Shown one piece after another: positions 24,768 through 31,289 of a stretch of DNA of 35,169 nt. The notes beneath the pieces were generated by a model. That model worked only from the letters and a program-made list of their open reading frames with translations, was not told the DNA's origin and did no database searches. The DNA comes from Bacteroidota bacterium (GTDB taxonomy: Bacteria > Bacteroidota > Ignavibacteria > Kryptoniales > JAKASW01): contig JAJYRM010000039.1 of NCBI GenBank assembly GCA_021794075.1, forward strand, positions 1 through 35,169, in the 5' to 3' direction. The position numbers and the translations under genes are program-made. Within the stretch, counting starts at the first letter, position 1, and the number at the start of each line of letters is the position of its first letter.

Positions 24768-26108
24768 TTAGACAGGCCGTCCTTTGACAAGAACTCTTTC
24801 GATTTTCACGCGACGATTGCCTTCGTTACCACTGATATCTGCGATCACAACGTCGGCGCACTTGCCCACCTCGATGCTCCCCGTATAATGGCTCATCTCT
24901 TTTTCGTCCTTCGCGGTCTTGGGTTCGAATATGCCGAGGATCCTGGCCGGATTTCGGCTGCACATAGCTGATGCTTTCGACATCGCCTCTTCGAAAGAGA
25001 GCGGCGCGTGCACCCTGTACCAGACACCTTCCATCGACGATGTGAGCCAGTTCAGGATATTTGAGAACGCCTTATCCATTGTCAGCGTGCTCCCAAATAG
25101 CGCGTTGCCTCTGTCTGCTATTTGGAGGTACTCGCCGCCCGCGCTTATCTTACCGTCGACGCCGAGCATCGAAAACCTATCGAGTCCTTCGAGCAGCGTG
25201 GGGAACATGCTGTCCGTGATCACCGCGACATTATCATATCCTTTTCTCTTTATGATATCCATGATGTAAGCCTTGTCGACGTGGTAGCCGTCTGCTATCA
25301 GTTCGACGGAGACATCATCGGCGCGCAGCACGCTCTCTACGGCGCCTCCGCTGTCGAAAGGCTTCACGGAAGATCCCGTGGGCCCGTTCGGGAAATGAAT
25401 GGCGAGCCTAGTTCCATCCGATATCGCCTGACTGTACTGGTCTCCACTGGCTCCCGTATGCCCCGCGGCACAGACGATTCCTTTAGCCGTAAGATATTTA
25501 ATCAGCTCGAACGCGGGCGCTCCCCATTCAGGAACGACGTTGACGGCTTTTATCAAGCCGGCGGCAGCGCTCTGCAACTCGTCAAACAAGCTTATTGAAG
25601 GTTCGTGGAAATAATCCGGATTATGCGCGCCACGGTACTCGGGATCTTTCATGAATGTGCCTTCGATATAGAGTCCCTCCAGCACATCCACCCACGGTTG
25701 TCCGTGAAAAGCGTGTCGATATCTTTCCACGTATTGAAATACCTTTCGCAAGTTCGCCACCGGTGAAGCAAGGCTCGTGAGTAGCGCGCGCGTGACTCCG
25801 GTTTCAGCGAATTTTCTGAGCGCGACGTCCAGGCCGGAGAGATATAGTTGTTCGTCGGAGTTGAAAGTGTCTTTTGTATCGTCGTAGACTCCGAGTGTGA
25901 GGTCGAATCCGGCGATGCCGTTCGTGTGTATGTCGATGAACCCTGGAATTATGAATTTTCCGGCGGCGTCGATTTCCAGAGAGTCTGAGCCGACAGGAAT
26001 GCTGGGATCCACCTTCGAAATTATTCCTCCGCTCATTTCTATATCCGTCCTCTTCAATCCATCCGGAAGAAGGACCGATCCGTTCTTTATGACTATTTTT
26101 TCTCGCAT
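24768..26108 (-). CDS. nagA: N-acetylglucosamine-6-phosphate deacetylase (divergent NagA)
   Basis: A 446-residue amidohydrolase that removes acetate from GlcNAc-6-phosphate, supplying NagB. Numbered from ATG 26108: FIDIHTNG (H61, N63), metal-ligand glutamate in YIEGTF (E139), AGHTGA (H197), IHFPNG (H218), ADGYHVD (H256) and catalytic aspartate in VITDSM (D279). Several motifs differ from typical NagA (for example IHFPNG in place of HLFNAM) and the protein is about 60 residues longer, with an extra segment after residue 70. TTG 26126 and ATG 26120 are in-frame alternatives with no better ribosome site. Position beside nagB supports the assignment. Confidence 0.85.
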   Translation of the reverse strand: MREKIVIKNGSVLLPDGLKRTDIEMSGGIISKVDPSIPVGSDSLEIDAAGKFIIPGFIDIHTNGIAGFDLTLGVYDDTKDTFNSDEQLYLSGLDVALRKFAETGVTRALLTSLASPVANLRKVFQYVERYRHAFHGQPWVDVLEGLYIEGTFMKDPEYRGAHNPDYFHEPSISLFDELQSAAAGLIKAVNVVPEWGAPAFELIKYLTAKGIVCAAGHTGASGDQYSQAISDGTRLAIHFPNGPTGSSVKPFDSGGAVESVLRADDVSVELIADGYHVDKAYIMDIIKRKGYDNVAVITDSMFPTLLEGLDRFSMLGVDGKISAGGEYLQIADRGNALFGSTLTMDKAFSNILNWLTSSMEGVWYRVHAPLSFEEAMSKASAMCSRNPARILGIFEPKTAKDEKEMSHYTGSIEVGKCADVVIADISGNEGNRRVKIERVLVKGRPV

Positions 26109-26130
26109 GACTGATTCCATGTTCAAATAC

Positions 26131-27405
26131 TTATAGCTGAATCTGCTCCAACAATTCTAAGATTAATATCATGTTTCTGATTATATGATAAGGGTCCTTC
26201 ACCGGAAGTGCCACGACCTTGTTGATGGGATTTCCCATTCTGTCTCTTATCTGCACCCATTCTCCCGTCTCGTTCTTTTTATCTGGGAATGTGCTGAATA
26301 CATATTCATGCGCCATTTCGTAAAGAGAGATGAACTCTTCGTCTTTGGTAAGCGCGTATGAGAGGAGCGTGGTGTAGAGCATTTCCGAATGGGGCCACCA
26401 AAGCTTCGTGTCCCATGTGTCTAGTATGAGCGTCTCGTAAGGATCTCCCGTCTTTGTTCCGCGAGGCTGTCCGCCTTCCGCGTCCGTGAATCTGAGAAGG
26501 CCGCCGAATTCCCGATCCCACCCGGTTTTGATTGCCGACTTAACTGCTCTCGCGGCCTTATCGATGTAGTCGATCCTGTTCTTTCTCTTCGCGAGGCTCA
26601 TTACAAACCACATATCTTCAATCGCGTGCCCCGGATTGACGTGGCGGCACAGGACGCTATCGCGGGAAGCGGTATCGGGACCGACGACTTCGATTATTCT
26701 GCTTTCCTTTTCGTCATAGAAATCTTCCATAATCTCGCGCATATAGGCGGAACTTTCATCGTCGACTTCCGCGTGTCTTTTGTCGTCGAGCATTTTGAGA
26801 GTGAGCGAAAGCTCTTCGCTGACGTTCAGCATGATCATTGGGACCGAGTGAAACTTATATCCCTTTGGAATTGGATAAGGCTCGCTCCTGAGACCCTCCT
26901 GGTGAAGCCTTTCTGCCGTGTGCCTGTAAACCCTGAACGCGAGATCCACATAATGTTTGTCCTTGAACACTCTCGCATATTCTGAGAAGCCGAGAGCAAC
27001 GAAGCAGTCAGCGTAGAAACTTGTGTCAAAACCCTTTCCGGGAATGCTCTCAAGCCAGTTGCCTTTCTCGTCCGTGAGAAAGACGCAGTTGCCGTTTTCC
27101 ATGAAAACATTTTTTTCAATGAAGCCCACAGTCTTATTGAGATCGTCACGCAGGCCTTTTGCATCGAGTGATAACATCTGTCTTTTCGACAACGAGTAAA
27201 GTTTGCTCCATATCCATACAAACCTTCCCTGAGACCATGTGTACTTGTTCTTGCTGACGAGCTCCGTGCCGGCGTTGTTGAAGCAATTGAAAATTCCGCC
27301 GTTCTTTCTGTCCACGGCCTTGTTCCAGAACCTGAAGAAGTTGTTCTGTAGCAGATCCTTATAGAAATTTTCGAGATCCGTCTTGTCTTTCCATTTAGAA
27401 TTCAA
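26131..27405 (-). CDS. AGE family N-acylglucosamine 2-epimerase
   Basis: A 424-residue (alpha/alpha)6-barrel protein of the AGE/renin-binding family, which interconverts free N-acetylmannosamine and N-acetylglucosamine. Conserved elements are YTWSQGRFVWIWS (about 55-67), the CRHVNPGHAIEDMW motif with H250, WWPHSE with H329, and H397 near the C-terminus; these histidines fit the catalytic set. TTG 27405 has GGAG eight bases upstream. Position between nagA and an SSS symporter suggests ManNAc or sialic-acid-derived sugar as a substrate. Other members act on mannose, cellobiose or mannobiose, so sugar specificity is an inference. Confidence 0.87.
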   Translation of the reverse strand: MNSKWKDKTDLENFYKDLLQNNFFRFWNKAVDRKNGGIFNCFNNAGTELVSKNKYTWSQGRFVWIWSKLYSLSKRQMLSLDAKGLRDDLNKTVGFIEKNVFMENGNCVFLTDEKGNWLESIPGKGFDTSFYADCFVALGFSEYARVFKDKHYVDLAFRVYRHTAERLHQEGLRSEPYPIPKGYKFHSVPMIMLNVSEELSLTLKMLDDKRHAEVDDESSAYMREIMEDFYDEKESRIIEVVGPDTASRDSVLCRHVNPGHAIEDMWFVMSLAKRKNRIDYIDKAARAVKSAIKTGWDREFGGLLRFTDAEGGQPRGTKTGDPYETLILDTWDTKLWWPHSEMLYTTLLSYALTKDEEFISLYEMAHEYVFSTFPDKKNETGEWVQIRDRMGNPINKVVALPVKDPYHIIRNMILILELLEQIQL

Positions 27406-27477
27406 TTTTGAAATCTCCGAATAGAATATATGCCGACTCTCTTCCGTACATTAGAAACAATCTGGCAGTCAAATTCA

Positions 27478-28974
27478 TCATTCATCCCTTCCGTCGTTTA
27501 CATTTGCCAGCGACAGCTGGCTGAGCAAGCGCTCCACACTTTCAGATACCTCTCCGTTTCTTTCGACGAATCCCATGAATAGGTACACCAGGATGGAAGC
27601 GATCGTCGGCAAGGCGAGTATTAAGGCCTGGCTTCCCTGGTAGTTAATCACCTTCATCAGCACGAACACGACAACTCCGGTTATGATGGATGAGATTGCA
27701 GCCCTTGAGCCGCTGTGTTTGAAGCGAGGTACTAGACCCAAGATCATCGGAACGGCAGTAGGGCCGACGAGTGCGCCGAACCACACCACGATTAGTCCGA
27801 TCACGCCGCCGAAATCCTTGTAGAAGGCCGTTATAATCAAAGTCATGAAGACGAAAGTAAATGTCGTCACTCTGGCGAGCCTCAGCTCCTTCTTGGGATT
27901 CAGCCCTCTGAATCTTTCTGACAGAAACGGGATTATGTCCCTGGTTATAACGGCAGATACCGTGTTGGCATCTGAAGTGACCATGGAAAGAGTAGCGGAG
28001 AATATGCCTGCCAATACCAGCCCCACGAGCCCCGCCGGGAGAAATTTTCTGACCATCAAGGCGTAAGCATCCGTAGGGTCTGCAAGTCTTGGAAGAAAGA
28101 TGGGCGCTGCCCACATAGGGAAGAAAAGAATCAAAGGCCAAAACAAATAAAGCGTTCCCGATAAAAGTCCGGATTTCTTCGCGCTAGACGCGTTCGGCGA
28201 AGCGATATATCTTGTCGCCAGACTCCATGTACCTCCGTTATAGCTGAATGATGACATCAGCATGTAAGCGAGGAAGAACGCGAATGTGTAAGGTCCATTG
28301 AACAAATTTGCGTGGCCTTGCGGAAGCCGGGACCACATGGCCGATATACTTCCTATGCCGCCCAACTTCCCAACTACCGTTATGAACATCAACACGCCTG
28401 CAACGATCTGGATAATGAACTGGACGAAGTCCGTGTAGAGGTCTGCCCACAATCCTCCGACAGTGGTGTATAGCAACGCTATGGCAGCGGTCATTACGGC
28501 CCCGGCAAAGACAGGTAGGCCTGTGAAAACGTTTAGTAATATACCGATCGAAGCCCACTTCGCCGCCACATCGAACAATTTGAGAAGGGTTCCGCTGAAG
28601 GCGGTTAGAAGCTGAGTGGAGAGCCCATATCTGACCTGGAGATATTCGGTTGGCGATCCGATGTTCAGGTTTTGTCTCAGCCTGGACCATCTCGGAGCTA
28701 TCAGGTAAGCTCCGGTTATGACTGCGATTGATATCGCGACGGCCCACCATATATAGATAGTGAAACCGTAAGTATAGGCGACGCCGGCGAACGCTACGAA
28801 GACTACGCCGCTGTACCCCGATACGTGATGCGATATTCCTGCGAGCCACCATGGCACCTTTCCACCCGCGACGAAAAAGTCGGTGGAGTTTTTTATTTTC
28901 CTTGAAGAATAGAAGCCGATCAGCACCATCAGCCCAAAGAAGATGACAATTACAACGTAATCGGGAAATTTCAT
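27478..28974 (-). CDS. SSS family sodium:solute symporter
   Basis: A 498-residue inner-membrane protein with about 13 membrane helices, of the solute:sodium symporter family (TC 2.A.21). Characteristic features are the N-terminal SSRKIKNSTDFFVAGGK segment, GISHHVSGYSG in helix 2, the long helix-5/6 YTTVGGLWADLYTDFVQF stretch (the SSS signature) and a conserved mid-protein FSATLSMVTSDANTVSA. It likely imports an amino sugar such as N-acetylmannosamine, GlcNAc or sialic acid given its operon. The start is ATG 28974. It follows the CBM9-like gene by 69 bases and is 72 bases before the epimerase gene. Confidence 0.9.
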   Translation of the reverse strand: MKFPDYVVIVIFFGLMVLIGFYSSRKIKNSTDFFVAGGKVPWWLAGISHHVSGYSGVVFVAFAGVAYTYGFTIYIWWAVAISIAVITGAYLIAPRWSRLRQNLNIGSPTEYLQVRYGLSTQLLTAFSGTLLKLFDVAAKWASIGILLNVFTGLPVFAGAVMTAAIALLYTTVGGLWADLYTDFVQFIIQIVAGVLMFITVVGKLGGIGSISAMWSRLPQGHANLFNGPYTFAFFLAYMLMSSFSYNGGTWSLATRYIASPNASSAKKSGLLSGTLYLFWPLILFFPMWAAPIFLPRLADPTDAYALMVRKFLPAGLVGLVLAGIFSATLSMVTSDANTVSAVITRDIIPFLSERFRGLNPKKELRLARVTTFTFVFMTLIITAFYKDFGGVIGLIVVWFGALVGPTAVPMILGLVPRFKHSGSRAAISSIITGVVVFVLMKVINYQGSQALILALPTIASILVYLFMGFVERNGEVSESVERLLSQLSLANVNDGRDE

Positions 28975-29043
28975 CTGTGTGCTTCCACTATTTCGTCATG
29001 AGATATGAGCTGTCCTGGAATTAGGCCGATAAATGGTAAGAGG

Positions 29044-29769
29044 TCAACAAAATTCAATCTCTCCGAAGAACTGAGGCAGATGAAAATTGGGCCGCTCGGA
29101 AGTTATCGGAGCCCAGCTCAGCCAGTGAGGGTGTGAATTATTTTCGGCACATTTGTAAAAGTTCGCCCTCCATTTTGTCCCGCCACGCGGTACGCCTGCG
29201 GAGGAATACTTGTTCAGCACCTCGAAGGGGAGCGCAACCATGAGTGACCATTCAACCTGTTTGCTTATCTCTTCCTGAATGGTGCCTGAAAGGGAATGGC
29301 ACGTTAATATCTTTTCCAGGTACTCTGCCCCAGCGTGGACCGATGTCCCGCGCTCTCCGCTTCTGTACCCCAGCTTGATGGTCCCGCAGCAGTTGATCTC
29401 GAGGTTGAAATAATCTGAGGGGCGGTCCGCAATTGGCGCAAAGAAAAATTCCACGCATGAGTCTTTGTGGACGGGACCGTTAGGCTTTGTCGTCAAACAC
29501 CTGACGTACTTGTCCTTTACCGAGTACATCGCGTATATGTACTCCTCGTCGTGGCAGAGGCTGGCGGCAGTTTCCGGCGTGAATTGCATTTCCCAAGAGT
29601 TGGTTTGGTCGATCCGTACCGGCTCTATCTTGAGCCACTCTTCTTTGCTCGCCGCACAGTCGATAGTGAGGCGATGGTCGATTCGCTTAATCTTGTAGAC
29701 TGGACGCTCGCCGCGGAAAGTTGCTGCGGAGATGTCCCGGTTTATATCGGAGTTTTGTTCAGGCGCCAA
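29044..29769 (-). CDS. CBM9-like/DOMON carbohydrate-binding domain protein
   Basis: A 241-residue protein consisting of one carbohydrate-binding family-9-like beta-sandwich. Signatures are VHKDSCVEFFF (about 104-114), NLEINCCGTIKLGYR, and the C-terminal WRANFYKCAE/HWLSWAP plus FHLPQFFGEIEF. No signal peptide or lipobox is visible, so it may be cytoplasmic or the true start may lie elsewhere. TTG 29769 is taken; GAGAAG lies eight bases upstream. It is the first gene of the amino-sugar operon. It may bind the imported sugar or a glycan, and no catalytic residues are evident. Confidence 0.75.
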   Translation of the reverse strand: MAPEQNSDINRDISAATFRGERPVYKIKRIDHRLTIDCAASKEEWLKIEPVRIDQTNSWEMQFTPETAASLCHDEEYIYAMYSVKDKYVRCLTTKPNGPVHKDSCVEFFFAPIADRPSDYFNLEINCCGTIKLGYRSGERGTSVHAGAEYLEKILTCHSLSGTIQEEISKQVEWSLMVALPFEVLNKYSSAGVPRGGTKWRANFYKCAENNSHPHWLSWAPITSERPNFHLPQFFGEIEFC

Positions 29770-29770
29770 T

Positions 29771-29863
29771 CTAATCGCTTCTCTTTTTCGTTGACAACGG
29801 TGTCATGGTCTGGCTGTTCCGGGTCGAAGGTTCCACTTGAGCCGAGGTCGAAAGAGTACCCAT
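29771..29863 (-). CDS. Possible 30-residue leader peptide before the CBM9-like gene
   Basis: A short ORF with ATG at 29863 and a stop (TAG, 29771-29773) one base before the TTG of the CBM9-like gene, in another frame. GGGGAG lies about 11 bases upstream of its ATG. Tight stop-start spacing would suit translational coupling. It has no recognisable motif and could be chance. Confidence 0.25.
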   Translation of the reverse strand: MGTLSTSAQVEPSTRNSQTMTPLSTKKRSD

Positions 29864-29956
29864 CTTGTCGCAGTCTCCCCTAAAGATGAAAGGAGCGAAA
29901 GTTAATGCCCAAACCTTCGATGTCCGATGGCAGTCGCACTTATTTCATGCCATTAA

Positions 29957-29994
29957 ATTATACACTTGACAAACGGCAATCAAGACCTTACATT
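29957..29994. promoter_or_regulatory. Overlapping divergent promoters of the amino-sugar locus
   Basis: Plus strand, toward the ROK regulator: TTGACA (29966-29971), 17 bases, TACATT (29989-29994). Minus strand, toward the CBM9/SSS/nag operon: perfect TATAAT (seen as ATTATA at 29957-29962) with TTGATT 15 bases upstream (29978-29983). The two promoters overlap back to back, so one bound protein could control both. Confidence 0.55.
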
Positions 29995-30007
29995 GTTACA
30001 CCGTTTG
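29970..30007. promoter_or_regulatory. Candidate operator: CAAACGG/CCGTTTG inverted repeat
   Basis: CAAACGG (29970-29976) and its exact reverse complement CCGTTTG (30001-30007) are 24 bases apart. They flank the plus-strand -10 and overlap the minus-strand promoter, an apt place for the adjacent ROK regulator to repress both directions. Confidence 0.4.
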
Positions 30008-30049
30008 AAATAACATTGCACAGAGAGCACCTTAAGACGGAAAGTAATT

Positions 30050-31276
30050 GTGGCGAAAAAAATAACAGACTTAAGTCACTCCCCACTGTCTCGTCAATAT
30101 ACCGCGTCGGCAATCTTCGCGAATATATTCCACAATGGTCCGATTACCCAAAGAGAAATGTCGCAAACGGCCGGCTTGAGCTTCGCCACGGTGACTTCTG
30201 TGGTTTCCGGTTTGGAGAAAAAGGGGATTATCCGGCGTAGCGACGAATCTTCCACGAATGGCGGGCGCCCCGCGGCGCTTTATAAATGTAATTCCACCTA
30301 CCGGTATGTCATGGGAATTGAGGCCCGCAAAGACGAGCTCCTATTCCTTGTGTCCGATTTGGCGGGGGATGTGTTAACCCAGAAGCGGGTGCCGTTCGAT
30401 AAGAAGGTAGGTAAAGATGCTTTTCTCACTCTTTTGATTCAGGGGGCGAAGGAGCAGATCGATGTCTTCAAAGGAAAAGAGAAAAAATTCCTTGGTATAG
30501 GAATCGGCGCCGCCGGTCTTGTCAATCCGGATGATGGAAGCGTTGCAATCCTTTCTCACCTTTCAAACTGGGGGAGCGTGCCGGTGAAGAAAGCTCTCGA
30601 GGAAGAAATCGGCTTAAAGGTCTTTGTCCATAATCTCGCCGCGGCCGCCGCGCTTGGGGAATCATGGTATGGTCTGGGCCGCGGCAGAAAGAATTTTCTC
30701 TACCTTAGCGTAACGGATGGTGTCGGCGGGGGAATTGTCATAAACGGCAGACTCTATACTGGAGCTTCCGGCACAGCGGGAGAATTCGGACATATAACTG
30801 TAGATGATCACGGTCCGGTCTGTACCTGCGGCAACGTAGGGTGTCTCGAAACATTCATAAGCATACCTTCCATTATTGAAAGCGCCAGGAAATCGCTCTC
30901 CGACGGCGTTTCATCCGCCATTCAGGAAATCGCCGGCGGCCCTGACGGCGCGATCACGTTTACAGCTCTCATCGAGGCCGCCAGGCGGGAAGACAAGCTG
31001 GCTTACAAACTTTTCACCGATGTTGGTCGATACCTGGGTGAAGGCGTCGTCAGTCTTGTAAATCTTTTGAACCCTGAGCTCATCGTCATTGGCGGTGACC
31101 TCGTTCAGGCAGGGAATCTCATTCTCAATCCCGTCAAGGACGTCTTGAAAAGACAGGCGCTTGAGGTCGCGCGCAAGTCAGTAGAGATAGTTTTCAGTGA
31201 ACTTGGCGGCAGTGCCAGCGCGCTCGGTTCGGTAGTTCCGCTTATAGAGGAGTTTGTCGCTTCACCACTTGATTAA
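30050..31276 (+). CDS. ROK family transcriptional regulator (NagC-like)
   Basis: A 408-residue repressor with an N-terminal winged helix-turn-helix (about 17-66, TQREMSQTAGLSFATVTSVV) ending in the family GGRP motif (71-74), then a ROK domain. The zinc motif CTCGNVGCLE (C248, C250, C255) is intact. The kinase site is not: the phosphate loop DxGxT is replaced (EARKDELLF), and where kinases have NDAxA it reads HNLAA, lacking the catalytic aspartate. It should thus sense, not phosphorylate, a sugar such as GlcNAc-6-phosphate or ManNAc. The start is GTG 30050 with GGAAAG upstream. Divergent placement suggests control of the nag operon and of itself; the receptor gene follows 13 bases after its stop. 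Confidence 0.9.
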   Translation: MAKKITDLSHSPLSRQYTASAIFANIFHNGPITQREMSQTAGLSFATVTSVVSGLEKKGIIRRSDESSTNGGRPAALYKCNSTYRYVMGIEARKDELLFLVSDLAGDVLTQKRVPFDKKVGKDAFLTLLIQGAKEQIDVFKGKEKKFLGIGIGAAGLVNPDDGSVAILSHLSNWGSVPVKKALEEEIGLKVFVHNLAAAAALGESWYGLGRGRKNFLYLSVTDGVGGGIVINGRLYTGASGTAGEFGHITVDDHGPVCTCGNVGCLETFISIPSIIESARKSLSDGVSSAIQEIAGGPDGAITFTALIEAARREDKLAYKLFTDVGRYLGEGVVSLVNLLNPELIVIGGDLVQAGNLILNPVKDVLKRQALEVARKSVEIVFSELGGSASALGSVVPLIEEFVASPLD

Positions 31277-31289
31277 GGAGAACCATTCG

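Noticed and set aside
29467-29883. 138-residue plus-strand ORF over the CBM9-like gene
   Set aside because: Antisense shadow; the minus strand has conserved CBM9-like motifs and operon context.
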